Origin: Polaribacter huanghezhanensis
GTDB taxonomy: Bacteria; Bacteroidota; Bacteroidia; Flavobacteriales; Flavobacteriaceae
Length of the DNA stretch: 64,000 nt
Direction: 5' to 3'
NCBI RefSeq assembly: GCF_030444335.1
Contig: NZ_CP128595.1
Coordinates: 310,001 to 374,000, forward strand
Below, piece by piece: positions 1 through 10,708 of this stretch. The stretch's first letter is position 1. Each line of letters starts with the position of its first letter. The position numbers and the translations under genes are program-made. Under the pieces are notes generated by a model that searched no databases, was not told the origin of the DNA, and saw nothing but the letters and a program-made list of their open reading frames with translations.

Positions 1-566
<566 letters not shown>

Positions 567-592
567 ATCTATTTTAGATAAAAATATTAAAA

Positions 593-626
593 AAGGAATT
601 ACAGCAATGTAGTTCCTTTTTTTTAT
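593..626 (+). terminator. Intrinsic terminator of lysS
   Basis: Arms AAGGAATTAC (593-602) and GTAGTTCCTT (609-618) pair with one G-U, with a 6-base loop, followed by a run of T. It lies 26 bases after the lysS stop. Confidence 0.8.
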
Positions 627-647
627 CTTTAATTTTTAAAAAAAACA

Positions 648-1922
648 ATGAGCAATAAAAAAATTGAATTAAAAGAAGCCATTTCTATCGGAATTGGCGG
701 AATGGTTGGTGGCGGAATTTTTGCTGTTCTTGGTTTAGCCGTATCATTAGCAAAAGGAGGAACTCCAATTGCTTTTTTAATTGCGGGAATTATTGCATTG
801 CTAACATCTTATAGTTACGTAAAACTTTCTCAAACTTTTCCTGATAGAGGCGGAACCGTTAAATTTATAAACAAAGGTTTTGGCATGGGGGTTTTTAGCG
901 GAACTACCAACAACTTACTTTGGATTAGTTATATTATTATGTTAGCCCTTTATGCTTCTGCTTTTGGTTCTTATGCTCCAAATTTATTAAAATTAACAAG
1001 CAACAAAACGATAGATGCTCATCTCTATGCTACTTCCATAATTCTCTTTGCTACTACAATAAATTACTACAGTATTAAAGTTGTTGGCCAAATTGAATCT
1101 TATGCGGTAATCATTAAATTAATAATCTTATTAGGATTTGTTGTTATTGGTATTTATGGCCTTTTTGGCAATCCAAATTTAGAACAGCTAGCTATTTCTA
1201 ATTGGAAATCTCCTAGTAGTTTATTGGCATCCGGAATGGTAATCTTTGTTGCTTACGAGGGCTTTGAATTAATTGCGAATGCAGCTCCAGACATTATCAA
1301 TCCGATAAAAAACATTCCAAAAGCCTATTACTATTCTGTAATTTTTGTCATTTTTTTATACATAACTATTGCCGCAATTACAGTTGGATCGCTTCCTTTT
1401 GCTAAAATTGCTGAAGCACAAGAATATGTTTTGGCAGAAGCTGCAAAACCACTTTTAGGAAAAATTGGTTTTACAACAATTACAATAGCCGCATTAATTT
1501 CGACTTTTTCGGCAATAAATGCATCCCTTTATGGAGGCAGCAGAGTGAGTTATGAAATTGCAGAAGATGATGAGTTGCCTCACGAATTAACAAGTAAACT
1601 TTGGAATCAGCCAATAGGTTTATTAATTACTGCCATATCAACAATCATTTTAGTAAATGTATTAAACCTAGAAAGTATTTCTATAACCGGAAGTATTGGA
1701 TTTTTACTCATTTTTGCAATAGTAAACTATATCGGTTTTAAACTTTCAAAAAAAATAAATGGAAATAAAATCATTCCTCTTATTGGGTTTATTTCTTGTA
1801 TTATTGCACTCATAACTCTAATCACACAACAGTACAAAACAAATTCCGTTGGAATTTTAATTTCAGTATTAATTTTGATTAGTTGTTTTATTTTTGAGTT
1901 GATATACAAAAAACAACGCTGA
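648..1922 (+). CDS. APC-family amino acid permease
   Basis: Predicted inner-membrane amino acid/cation symporter of the APC superfamily. The N-terminus has the family's first-helix signature (ISIGIGGMVGGGIFAVLG), where the broken helix 1 binds the substrate amino group. The 424 residues contain about 12 hydrophobic helices, which fits the family. A conserved helix-6 region (VIFVAYEGFELIANAAPDI) is also visible. Substrate cannot be told. It stands alone between the lysS terminator and a lipoprotein gene 14 bases downstream, with which it may be co-transcribed. The ATG at 648 is preceded by an A-rich leader, as usual in this group. Confidence 0.88.
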   Translation: MSNKKIELKEAISIGIGGMVGGGIFAVLGLAVSLAKGGTPIAFLIAGIIALLTSYSYVKLSQTFPDRGGTVKFINKGFGMGVFSGTTNNLLWISYIIMLALYASAFGSYAPNLLKLTSNKTIDAHLYATSIILFATTINYYSIKVVGQIESYAVIIKLIILLGFVVIGIYGLFGNPNLEQLAISNWKSPSSLLASGMVIFVAYEGFELIANAAPDIINPIKNIPKAYYYSVIFVIFLYITIAAITVGSLPFAKIAEAQEYVLAEAAKPLLGKIGFTTITIAALISTFSAINASLYGGSRVSYEIAEDDELPHELTSKLWNQPIGLLITAISTIILVNVLNLESISITGSIGFLLIFAIVNYIGFKLSKKINGNKIIPLIGFISCIIALITLITQQYKTNSVGILISVLILISCFIFELIYKKQR

Positions 1923-1936
1923 TTCGTTACTAAATT

Positions 1937-2887
1937 ATGATTCGTAAAATTTTTCTTCTAAGCATTTCTTTAATGACTTTACTTTCTTGTACTGAAAGTG
2001 AAATAAATTATATCAATCAGGCAGAAAATCAACAACGATACGACAGTCAGATTTTTGAAACAATTACCATTTCAAAAGATGTCCGTTATGGAGCAAATGT
2101 TACCTTAGGCGGAGCAACAACTGGTTTGTCTATGGATATTTATCAACCGGCAAACGATACAGAAATCAACAAACCATTGGTGGTTTTAGCGCACGGTGGA
2201 AGTTATCTTTCTGGCGATAAAAGCGATTTTACAGAGCTTGCTACATTTTTAGCAAAAGCTGGTTATGTTGTAGCCTCCATCAATTATAGATTGTTAGATA
2301 TTACACCAACTCAATTAGCTTTTAAACAGGTTGCTATAAATTCTGTTGCAGATATGAAAGCTGCAGTTCGTTATTTCACAAAAGATGCAGCAACAAATAA
2401 TGTCTATAGAATTGATGCGTCAAAAGTTTTTATTGGCGGCTATTCTGCCGGCGCAATTACCGCTTTGCATTATGCCTATGTGCATACAAATACAGAGTTA
2501 ACGTCAATTGGCGGAAGCTCTTTTGTTGATTATGTAAACTCAAAAGGCGGATTAGAAGGAATGAGCGGAAACGAATCATTTCCTTCAGTAGTAAAAGCAG
2601 TTATCAATATTTCTGGAGCATTATTTAGCTCGAGTTTTATCAATTCGAACGAACCTAATTTGTACAGCACTCACGGAACAGATGACGCTGTTGTTCCTTA
2701 TTTACAAGGCGATGTAAACCATACAGGAATTATCGCTGACGGTTCTGGGATTTTACATCCATATGCAACTTCAATTGGACTATCTAGTGAATTAAACACC
2801 ATTCAGAATGGCAAACACGATGCTTTTTTAAGCTGCACTTCTTGTTTGGTAGAAATCAGGACTTTCTTGTATTCTCAACTTCAATAA
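1937..2887 (+). CDS. Lipoprotein alpha/beta-hydrolase (carboxylesterase type)
   Basis: Putative cell-envelope esterase. The N-terminus is a lipoprotein signal peptide ending in the lipobox LLSC. The alpha/beta-hydrolase core has the oxyanion-hole motif HGG (residues 86-88), the nucleophile elbow GGYSAG with Ser170, a likely acid at Asp249 or Asp250 (STHGTDD) and a likely catalytic His294 (NGKHD). This order matches the hormone-sensitive-lipase/BD-FAE group of esterases. The C-terminus has two cysteines (SCTSC), perhaps a disulfide. Substrate unknown. It follows the permease by 14 bases; a functional link between the two is only a guess. Confidence 0.85.
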   Translation: MIRKIFLLSISLMTLLSCTESEINYINQAENQQRYDSQIFETITISKDVRYGANVTLGGATTGLSMDIYQPANDTEINKPLVVLAHGGSYLSGDKSDFTELATFLAKAGYVVASINYRLLDITPTQLAFKQVAINSVADMKAAVRYFTKDAATNNVYRIDASKVFIGGYSAGAITALHYAYVHTNTELTSIGGSSFVDYVNSKGGLEGMSGNESFPSVVKAVINISGALFSSSFINSNEPNLYSTHGTDDAVVPYLQGDVNHTGIIADGSGILHPYATSIGLSSELNTIQNGKHDAFLSCTSCLVEIRTFLYSQLQ

Positions 2888-2945
2888 ATTACTTGATTTT
2901 ATTTTATTTTTATTTATCTTTCGAATCGCTAACCAAATTACCGTT

Positions 2946-5147
2946 TTGAAAAAAAATCTATTCCTAATTTTTATAATTAGCTGCACAACCTTATTCGCTC
3001 AAAAAACAAAGCAAGTTTTTGTAAAATATATAAAAACTGATATTTCTAAAATATCAATAGATGGTTTATTAAATGAAGCTGCTTGGGCAAAAGCAAAGAC
3101 AACATCCAATTACTGGCAGTATTTTCCAACAGATTCTTTACAGGCAGAAAATCAAACAGAAGTAAAAATGATGTTTGATGACAAAAATTTATATGTAGCA
3201 ATTAAAGTACATGCAAAATCAAACGATTTTATCATTCCTTCTTTACGAAGAGATTTTAGAGCTTCTGGAAATGATAATGTAACTCTGATTTTTGATACAT
3301 TTAATGATGGCTCTAATGCTTTTTTCTTTGGAACAAATCCGGCAGGAGTTAAAAGGGAAGCTTTACTTTCTGGCGGGGGAACAGATTTAAGAGGATTTAA
3401 TTTAGCTTGGGATACCAAATGGGTTTGTAAAACACAAATTTTAAAAGATGCATATGTTGCAGAAATTGCAATTCCGCTAACAGCTTTTAAATTCAGAGAA
3501 GGAGAAACCAAATGGCGGTTCAATAGCTATCAATTTGATACACAGGATAATGAACAAAATACTTGGATGAATATTCCTCAAAATCAATATATATTTAGTT
3601 TGGCTTATATGGGGGAAATGATTTTTGAAAAGCCATTAGGAAAATCTAGAGCACCAATAGCAATTATTCCTTATATTAATACTTTTTCAGGAAAAGATTT
3701 TGAAAATAACAGCGCCTTTAATGATGTAAAAATTGGCGGAGATGCTAAATTTGCAATTGGGAATAGTATGAATTTAGACCTAACTATCAACCCAGATTTT
3801 TCTCAAGTAGAAGTTGATCAGCAAACAACAAATTTAACCCGTTTTGAAATTTCGTTACCAGAACGAAGACAATTTTTTATTGAAAACAGTGATTTATTTG
3901 GTGATTTTGGAGACTCAAGAGACGAAAATCCGTTTTTCTCTAGACGTATTGGAATCGCTAAAAATAAAAATAATGAATCTATTGAAAACGGAATTGTTGC
4001 TGGCGCAAGACTAAGCGGAAAATTAAATAGCAATTTGCGCTTAGGTATTTTAAGTGTTCAAACAGAAGAAGATATTGCTAATGAAATTCCTGCTACAAAT
4101 AATTCGGTTGTTGCAATTCAACAAAAATTATTTAGTAGATCTAATCTAAGTTTTTTATTCATCAACAAACAAGCGACAAAGGATTATAGTTTTTTAGCAC
4201 AAGAAGACAAATACAACAGAGTACTTGGTATTGATTACAATTTGGCGTCAGAAAATAATACGTGGAACGGAAGGTATTTTATTCATAAATCTTTTTCGCC
4301 AACAACAAGCGGCAAAGATATTTCTGCAGGAATTTCTACCCAATACAATTCAAGAAATTTTAAAATCAGATTAAGTGGTGTTTATATAGAAGATGATTTT
4401 AGATCAGATCTAGGTTTTATCAGAAGAACAGATATCTTTAAAATCAATCCTAAGTTTGAATATACTTTTTATCCTAAAAAAGGGAAAATTCAAAAACATA
4501 CTTTATCTGTTACACCAATTTTTATTTGGAAACCAGAATTAGAATACGAAAATTCTGATTATACAATTATCAGCCAATGGAATATTATTTTTAACAATTC
4601 TACGAATCTTGAATTTTCAATGTTTAACCGATATACATTTTTATATAATAGTTTTGATCCTACAAGAACAAACTCAACAAAGTTACTTGCTAATGTTGGG
4701 TATTATTACACAAGTTTCGAAGCAAAATATAGATCAGATATAAGAAACCAATTCTCATTTGATATTTCTCCGTCCATTGGTCAGTTTTACAACGGAAATA
4801 AATATTCATTGGAAGGGAATTTAAATTGGCGAGCAGAGCCTTTTTTTCAAACAAAAATACAAGTAAACTACAATTACATTAGTTTACCAGACCCGTATGC
4901 AAATGCGTCTATTTGGTTAATTGGCCCTCGTTTTGATGTTACTTTTAATAAAAGTTTATTTTGGAATACACTAATCCAATACAGCAATCAAGAACAAAGT
5001 TTGGGCATTAACTCAAGACTACAATGGCGTTTTGCTCCGTTGTCAGATTTATTTATTGCCTATAATGATAATTACAATACAAATTCGCCTTTAAGTCCGC
5101 GTTTTAGATCTATTAATTTAAAATTATCTTTTTGGTTTAATTTATAA
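2946..5147 (+). CDS. DUF5916 protein with CBM9-like N-terminal domain
   Basis: Exported protein of 733 residues with a signal peptide ending near TTLFAQ. Residues about 30-230 look like the CBM9-like beta-sandwich found at the front of DUF5916 proteins (AAWAKAKTT; VKMMFDDKNLYVAIKVHAK). The remainder is rich in alternating aromatic/polar strands and ends in Phe-rich strands (LKLSFWFNL), as expected for an outer-membrane beta-barrel. Function is unknown; members are common in Bacteroidota and are sometimes next to peptidases, as here. The start is TTG at 2946, chosen because the signal peptide MKKNLFLIFIIS begins there; no nearby in-frame ATG gives one. Confidence 0.8.
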   Translation: MKKNLFLIFIISCTTLFAQKTKQVFVKYIKTDISKISIDGLLNEAAWAKAKTTSNYWQYFPTDSLQAENQTEVKMMFDDKNLYVAIKVHAKSNDFIIPSLRRDFRASGNDNVTLIFDTFNDGSNAFFFGTNPAGVKREALLSGGGTDLRGFNLAWDTKWVCKTQILKDAYVAEIAIPLTAFKFREGETKWRFNSYQFDTQDNEQNTWMNIPQNQYIFSLAYMGEMIFEKPLGKSRAPIAIIPYINTFSGKDFENNSAFNDVKIGGDAKFAIGNSMNLDLTINPDFSQVEVDQQTTNLTRFEISLPERRQFFIENSDLFGDFGDSRDENPFFSRRIGIAKNKNNESIENGIVAGARLSGKLNSNLRLGILSVQTEEDIANEIPATNNSVVAIQQKLFSRSNLSFLFINKQATKDYSFLAQEDKYNRVLGIDYNLASENNTWNGRYFIHKSFSPTTSGKDISAGISTQYNSRNFKIRLSGVYIEDDFRSDLGFIRRTDIFKINPKFEYTFYPKKGKIQKHTLSVTPIFIWKPELEYENSDYTIISQWNIIFNNSTNLEFSMFNRYTFLYNSFDPTRTNSTKLLANVGYYYTSFEAKYRSDIRNQFSFDISPSIGQFYNGNKYSLEGNLNWRAEPFFQTKIQVNYNYISLPDPYANASIWLIGPRFDVTFNKSLFWNTLIQYSNQEQSLGINSRLQWRFAPLSDLFIAYNDNYNTNSPLSPRFRSINLKLSFWFNL

Positions 5148-5237
5148 TGCCTTTAACATTTCTTTAAGATTCTTATTTTTTATAAGTAGTAAATTCGAAA
5201 ACTATTTTTTAATTACACTAACCTTAAAATATAAATT

Positions 5238-7730
5238 ATGATACAAAAAGTAATTTCGAGATTATTAGTTGTTTTATTTGTTTTTGGTTTTTCTATAAAT
5301 GCTGATGCTCAGCGCAAGAAGAAAAAAAACAAAAAAGATGCTAAAGAAACAGTAAAACCAGCTCCAAAACCTAAAAAAGGAGACATTCAACCTTATGCAT
5401 CAGTTGTTACAAAAGATGTTATAACTGATGAAGGTTTGTTTAAAGTTCATAAAAAAGATGAAGCCTATTTATTTGAAATTCCAGATTCACTTTTAGGAAG
5501 AGAAATGTTAATGGTAACAAGAATTGCCAAAACAGCCAACGGACTTGGATTTGGCGGTGGAAAAACAAACACTCAAGTACTACGTTGGGAAAGAAAAGAT
5601 AAGCAAATTTTATTACGAGTTGTTTCTTACGATGTTGTAGCAGATAAAGATTTACCTGTACATGAAGCAGTTGTAAACTCTAATTTTGAGCCAATATTAT
5701 TCGCTTTCCCTATAAAAGCCCTTAACAAAGATGCTAAAACAACTGTAATTGATGCAACAACTTTATTTACTACAGATGTTGCAGCTATTGGATTACCTTC
5801 TTTTTACAGAAAAAGATTAAAAGTATCAAGATTAGATGCAAAACGTTCTTTTATTGATAAAATTAATAGTTACCCTCAAAACATAGAAATTAGAGATGTA
5901 AAAACATATGCTTCATCTGCTCCACCATCAAATCAAAGTGTTGGTTCTATTTCTTTAGAAATGAGTAATTCAATGATTTTACTACCTAAAGTACCAATGA
6001 AGCGCCGTTATTTTGATGAAAGAGTTGGATGGTTTGCACGTGGGCAAGTAGATTACGGTTTAGATGCTCAAAAAAGTAAAACAGTTAGGTATTTAGACAG
6101 ATATCGTTTAGAAGTTAAAGATGAAGATATTGCTAAATTTAAAAGAGGTGAATTAGTAGAACCTAAAAAACAAATTGTGTATTATGTAGATAGAGCAACA
6201 CCAGAAGAGTGGGTTCCTTACATTATTCAAGGTGTAAATGATTGGAATGTTGCTTTTGAAGCAGCAGGTTTTAAAAATGCAATTGTAGCAAAAAGAGCTC
6301 CAACAAAAGAAGAAGACCCAGAATATAGCCCAGAAGATATTCGTTATTCTGTAATTCGTTATTTAGCTTCTCCGATTCCAAATGCAAACGGACCTCACGT
6401 TAGTGATCCTCGTTCTGGAGAAATCTTAGAATCAGACATCAATTGGTACCACAATGTGATGTCGTTATTACACAACTGGTATTTTATTCAAACTGCAGCG
6501 ATTAATCCTAATGCAAGAAAAAATAATTTTAAAACTGAAGTGATGGGAGAATTGATCAAGTTTGTATCTTCTCACGAATTAGGTCATACGCTTGGATTAC
6601 CTCACAATATGGGAAGTAGTGTTGCGTATGCAGTAGATTCATTACGATCAGCTTCATTTACAAAAAAATACGGTACAGCTCCTTCAATTATGGATTATGC
6701 TCGTTTTAACTACGTAGCTCAACCAGGTGATGTTGGTGTTGCATTAATGCCAAATATTGGTGTATATGATAAATATGCAATCTCTTGGGGATATCGTCCA
6801 ATTTTAGATAAATCAGAAAAAGGTGAAAAACCAGTTTTAGATAGTTGGATTTTAAAGCATGCTGGAGACCCAATGTATCGTTTTGGGCATCAACAAGCGG
6901 GGAACGTCATAGACCCAAGTTCTCAAACTGAAGATTTAGGAGATGACGCAATCAAAGCAAGTAACTACGGTATCAAAAACTTAAAAAGAATTTTACCAAG
7001 ATTACAAGAATGGACAAATGAAAAGGGAGAAGATTATAGTGAGTTAAATACCATGTACGGTCAAGTATTAAGCCAATTTAATCGTTACATGGGACATGTA
7101 GCTTCTAATATCGGTGGGGTTTACGAACATTTTAAAACCTCTGACCAAAAAGGTGCTGTATATACTCCTGTAGATAAGGCGCATCAGAAAAATGCTTTAA
7201 CGTTTATTAATGACCAATTATTTACTACTCCAAAATGGATGATTGATAAAGATATTTTCAGTAAAACTCAATTTTCTGGTCATGCAGACAGAATCATGGC
7301 TATGCAAACTAGTGCTTTAAGAAAAATTCTTAAACCAGGTAGATTGTCAAGAATGATTGAAAATCAGACTTTAAATGGAAACAAAGCCTATACAATTTTA
7401 TCTATGATGGGTGATTTACGTAGAGGGGTTTGGTCTGAACTATATTCTAGAAAATCTATTGATGTTTACAGAAGAAACTTACAGAGAGCCTATATTGATC
7501 AACTTGGCAGTTTAATGAAAGCCAAAACACAACGTGGAGCAAATAGTGGATATTTTAAACAATCAAGTTTTAACGCAAATTTATCTGATGTGAAACCTAT
7601 TGTAAGAGGAGAATTAAACAGAATTAAACGCGATGCTAAAAAAGCAATTGCTACTGCACCAAATACAATTACAAGATATCATTTACAAGATATCGTTAAG
7701 AGAATTGACGAAATATTAGATCCTAAATAA
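5238..7730 (+). CDS. Zinc-dependent metalloprotease (DUF5117/DUF5118 family)
   Basis: Secreted or periplasmic metallopeptidase, 830 residues. A signal peptide ends near NADAQ, followed by a Lys-rich linker. The zinc site is HELGHTLGLPHN, with HExxH at residues 446-450 and the third ligand in the GLPHN part, the extended metzincin-like form HExxHxxGxxHN. A Met follows downstream (SIMDY). The flanking regions match the DUF5118 (N-terminal) and DUF5117 (central) pattern of this family, which is frequent in Bacteroidota. Substrates are unknown. It has its own terminator downstream, so it is probably monocistronic. Confidence 0.9.
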   Translation: MIQKVISRLLVVLFVFGFSINADAQRKKKKNKKDAKETVKPAPKPKKGDIQPYASVVTKDVITDEGLFKVHKKDEAYLFEIPDSLLGREMLMVTRIAKTANGLGFGGGKTNTQVLRWERKDKQILLRVVSYDVVADKDLPVHEAVVNSNFEPILFAFPIKALNKDAKTTVIDATTLFTTDVAAIGLPSFYRKRLKVSRLDAKRSFIDKINSYPQNIEIRDVKTYASSAPPSNQSVGSISLEMSNSMILLPKVPMKRRYFDERVGWFARGQVDYGLDAQKSKTVRYLDRYRLEVKDEDIAKFKRGELVEPKKQIVYYVDRATPEEWVPYIIQGVNDWNVAFEAAGFKNAIVAKRAPTKEEDPEYSPEDIRYSVIRYLASPIPNANGPHVSDPRSGEILESDINWYHNVMSLLHNWYFIQTAAINPNARKNNFKTEVMGELIKFVSSHELGHTLGLPHNMGSSVAYAVDSLRSASFTKKYGTAPSIMDYARFNYVAQPGDVGVALMPNIGVYDKYAISWGYRPILDKSEKGEKPVLDSWILKHAGDPMYRFGHQQAGNVIDPSSQTEDLGDDAIKASNYGIKNLKRILPRLQEWTNEKGEDYSELNTMYGQVLSQFNRYMGHVASNIGGVYEHFKTSDQKGAVYTPVDKAHQKNALTFINDQLFTTPKWMIDKDIFSKTQFSGHADRIMAMQTSALRKILKPGRLSRMIENQTLNGNKAYTILSMMGDLRRGVWSELYSRKSIDVYRRNLQRAYIDQLGSLMKAKTQRGANSGYFKQSSFNANLSDVKPIVRGELNRIKRDAKKAIATAPNTITRYHLQDIVKRIDEILDPK

Positions 7731-7755
7731 TAGTTTACAATTTATAACTTAAAAG

Positions 7756-7784
7756 ATCCTTGTCAGTTTGGCAAGGATTTTTTT
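7756..7784 (+). terminator. Intrinsic terminator after the metalloprotease
   Basis: Arms ATCCTTG (7756-7762) and CAAGGAT (7772-7778), followed by a T run. A shorter A run on the left side means it may also serve the convergent MscS gene. Confidence 0.75.
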
Positions 7785-7802
7785 GTTTCTTCGTTTTTTA
7801 AT

Positions 7803-9419
7803 TTATTTTTTATGAAACTCTTCTAATTGATTTTTAATAACCTCATCAATTCTTTTTTGATCGATATTGTATTTTAAATCTAAACTTTGTTTCTCAGGAA
7901 ATTGTTCAATCATAACCGTAGAAGATGGGAATGCAAAATCGATTCCTAAAGCTTTTGCTAATTTTACGATAGCAATATGTAGTTTATGCCTAGAAGATTG
8001 CTCTACGCCCCAAGCCAAGCTTTTAAAGTAAACATTGATTAAAATTAACAAAGACGAATCTCCAAAACCTGTAAATTCTACATTATAAGAATCTGGTTCT
8101 GAACGCGTTTCTGGATGTGCAATAATTATTTCTCTTACACCTTTTACAAAAGCTTCAATTAATTCTGGCGGCGTATCGTAACGGATACCAACATTGGTAT
8201 TATATCTTCTATACAAACGCAGCCCTTTATTGTTGATGACAATTTCTGACAATTTACTATTCGGAATTTGAAAAATAGAAGTATCCGCAGCTCTAATTCT
8301 TGAGGATCTAAATCCAACTTCCTCAACCGAACCTTCTACTCCACCAGCTTCAATCCAATCTCCAATATAAAAAGGTTTGTCTAAGAAAATCATAAAAGTT
8401 CCTATCAAATTTTTCACCGTATCTTGAGAGGCCAAAGCAACAGCCAAACCACCAATTGATGCTCCAGCAATTACGGCAGTTGTATTAATTCCTAAGACAG
8501 TTAACATTTTTAAAATTCCAACAAAAATGACAATTCCTTTTAAAAGATTATTTAAAACTGGAATTAATTGATCATCCAATTTATTTTCTGTTTTTGCAGT
8601 AATCTCAGAGTAAACCTCCATTGTTACTGTTACTAATTTTAAGAATACATAAATCCAAAAAACAGTTTGTGTAATATTCAATCCAATAAACATCCATTTA
8701 TTAATTGTCAATCCAAATTGTAAAGAGGGATATATTTTATCAACAAAACTCAATGCTATTAATAAACTTATTGGATGTGCTAACTTTTTTAACACTTTTG
8801 CAATTGCTAAGCTATCTTTACGCAGAAAATAATTGTGAATTTTATGAAGGGTAAAATAAATAATCCGCTTAAAAATTACATGCACCAAAAATGCAATTAG
8901 TAGCATTAATAGCAATCCTATAAATTTCCAAACTTCTATATCAAACACTTTTTTATGTCCAAAATTTGGCATTAAATTTTCAAGTTCTGAAACATACCAA
9001 GGAAAAATATCATTATAAATTTCGTCTAAATTTGACATTGTCTCTTGAGAATAATACCAATTATCGCCAATCTTTTCAACCGAAATTAAAGGCATCACAT
9101 TAGGAAACAAAACATATTTATGTGAATTACCATATGCTAAAGAATCCTTATAATTAGCATCTGTGGGTATTTGTTTAAAATCTACAAACAATCCTTTTCC
9201 GTCTAAAATCTGCTTTAATCTAATGGCTGCAATTTTAGGCTTTTTGGTCGAATTTGGGAAAATAGTTTGAGCAGCTTTTTCTGGCTGATACGAATCTGAT
9301 TGTAAAAAATACAGATGTGTGTATACGGTAGCATTCGGGTTCTTTAGATTTACTTTTATAGAGTCTTGTGCTGATACAATTGCTGTAAAGAGTAAAAAAA
9401 CGAGTAGTAATTTTTTCAT
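7803..9419 (-). CDS. Mechanosensitive ion channel, MscS family
   Basis: Inner-membrane channel that probably relieves hypo-osmotic stress. The start is placed at the ATG at 9419, giving a signal peptide (MKKLLLVFLLFTAIVSAQ); the frame is open 32 codons further upstream but that part is not signal-like. A periplasmic domain of about 170 residues comes first, then four or more membrane helices. The pore-lining helix and start of the beta domain are clear (GASIGGLAVALASQDTVKN, then IGDWIEAGGVEGSVEEVGFR). Total 538 residues, longer than E. coli MscS because of the extra N-terminal domain. It is convergent with the metalloprotease and divergent from the next gene. Confidence 0.9.
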   Translation of the reverse strand: MKKLLLVFLLFTAIVSAQDSIKVNLKNPNATVYTHLYFLQSDSYQPEKAAQTIFPNSTKKPKIAAIRLKQILDGKGLFVDFKQIPTDANYKDSLAYGNSHKYVLFPNVMPLISVEKIGDNWYYSQETMSNLDEIYNDIFPWYVSELENLMPNFGHKKVFDIEVWKFIGLLLMLLIAFLVHVIFKRIIYFTLHKIHNYFLRKDSLAIAKVLKKLAHPISLLIALSFVDKIYPSLQFGLTINKWMFIGLNITQTVFWIYVFLKLVTVTMEVYSEITAKTENKLDDQLIPVLNNLLKGIVIFVGILKMLTVLGINTTAVIAGASIGGLAVALASQDTVKNLIGTFMIFLDKPFYIGDWIEAGGVEGSVEEVGFRSSRIRAADTSIFQIPNSKLSEIVINNKGLRLYRRYNTNVGIRYDTPPELIEAFVKGVREIIIAHPETRSEPDSYNVEFTGFGDSSLLILINVYFKSLAWGVEQSSRHKLHIAIVKLAKALGIDFAFPSSTVMIEQFPEKQSLDLKYNIDQKRIDEVIKNQLEEFHKK

Positions 9420-9531
9420 TTTTAAGGATAGCTTATTTGTTAATCGAATGTTAAAATAACACACAAAGTTAAACCTTTTGATTTTTTTAATGTCAAAGAA
9501 GCAACTAAATAACAATTAAAAAATTTAAATC

Positions 9532-10107
9532 ATGAAAAAAATAGCATTCGCATTAGCATTTATATTAACTGCTTCAGCAGGATTTTCTCAACAAAGAAAA
9601 AGAATGGCAAAAGCTGATATGATGACGCCAGAACAACGTGCAACTTTGTCAGTAAAAAGAATGGCACTTCAGTTAGATTTAACAAAAGATCAAACTCAAA
9701 AAATTACTGCTTTGTACACAGAAATGGGAACACAAAGAAAAGTAAAAGGAGATCAAATGAGAAAAGAGGCTATGGCTTCTAGAGATAAGATAGCCAAAAT
9801 AAAAAAGGAAAGTAAAGACAGAGCTGATTTTAAAGAAAAAGTGGGAAAAGCGATCAAATCTGGAGAATTAAAAAAAGAAGGTCTTAAAAGAAGAAGAGGA
9901 AAAAGAGTTGATTTTGACACAGCAAATAAAGCCTTAGATAACAGAATTGAGTTTCAGGCTAAAATGAAGAAAATCTTATCTCCAGAGCAATACGAAAAAT
10001 TCACGAAATTACAAAAGCGTAAAGTTGGAAAACTTAAAAAGAAAATGGCTTCGAAAATGAAAAATAAAAAAACTAAAATGAGCAAACGCGGAAAAGGAAA
10101 GCGTTAG
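9532..10107 (+). CDS. Exported Lys/Arg-rich protein, DUF4890/Spy-like
   Basis: 191-residue protein with a cleavable signal peptide (ends ASAGFSQ) and an extremely basic mature part. It contains the pattern MTPEQRATLSVKRMALQLDL followed by LTKDQTQKITALY, and near the end ILSPEQYEKF. This is the LTxxQ-like helical hairpin of DUF4890 and CpxP/Spy relatives, periplasmic proteins linked to envelope stress and chaperoning. The C-terminal 35 residues are almost all Lys, Arg, Met and Gly, which is unusual and may bind anionic polymers or LPS. Role is inferred from family resemblance only. Confidence 0.7.
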   Translation: MKKIAFALAFILTASAGFSQQRKRMAKADMMTPEQRATLSVKRMALQLDLTKDQTQKITALYTEMGTQRKVKGDQMRKEAMASRDKIAKIKKESKDRADFKEKVGKAIKSGELKKEGLKRRRGKRVDFDTANKALDNRIEFQAKMKKILSPEQYEKFTKLQKRKVGKLKKKMASKMKNKKTKMSKRGKGKR

Positions 10108-10145
10108 AAAATAAATGTATTTGTTTGATTGATTAATACAAAAAG

Positions 10146-10178
10146 CCCGATGTTATGTGATAGTTCATCGGGTTTTTT
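10146..10178. terminator. Bidirectional intrinsic terminator
   Basis: Arms CCCGATG (10146-10152) and CATCGGG (10166-10172), with A-rich sequence before and T-rich sequence after. It separates two convergent genes and can serve both. Confidence 0.78.
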
Positions 10179-10183
10179 ATCTC

Positions 10184-10699
10184 CTATTCTTTAAACCAAC
10201 TCGCATATTCTACATAATTGTTCGCAATCCGATCTATTTCTCCAGAAATTAATTCCTTAGAAATGTCTTTTATTTTTTTAGCCGGAATTCCCGCATAAAT
10301 AGTTCCGCTTTCTACTCTAGTGTTTTTAGAAACAACCGCACCAGCCGCAATAATTGAGTTACTTTCTATTACACAATCATCCATAATAATACTTCCCATT
10401 CCGATTAGCACATTATCATGAATTGTACATCCGTGCACAATTGCATTATGACCAATGGAAACATTATTACCAATTGTTGTGGGCGATTTTTGATAGGTTG
10501 CATGAATTATTGCGCCATCTTGCACGTTTACTTTATCTCCCATTTTTATAAAATGAACATCGCCACGAATAACAGCATTGTACCAAACACTGCAATTTCT
10601 CCCCATAGAAACTTCGCCAACAATGGTTGCATTTTCAGCCACAAAACAATCTTCAGGAATTTGTGGAAACTTGCCTTTTACGGCTTTAATAATTTTCAT
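10184..10699 (-). CDS. Gamma-type carbonic anhydrase (left-handed beta-helix)
   Basis: 171-residue hexapeptide-repeat protein of the gamma-carbonic anhydrase/PaaY/YrdA group. Repeats run through most of the chain. The zinc ligands expected for the family are present: His66 (AIIHA), His84 and His89 (IGHNAIVHGC), together with Arg45, Asp47 and Gln60 (VIRGD; NVQDG). A catalytic role in CO2 hydration is therefore possible, though many members have no proven activity. It is the last gene of a minus-strand unit, 9 bases after the glucosaminidase gene. Confidence 0.88.
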   Translation of the reverse strand: MKIIKAVKGKFPQIPEDCFVAENATIVGEVSMGRNCSVWYNAVIRGDVHFIKMGDKVNVQDGAIIHATYQKSPTTIGNNVSIGHNAIVHGCTIHDNVLIGMGSIIMDDCVIESNSIIAAGAVVSKNTRVESGTIYAGIPAKKIKDISKELISGEIDRIANNYVEYASWFKE

Positions 10700-10708
10700 T
10701 AAATAAAT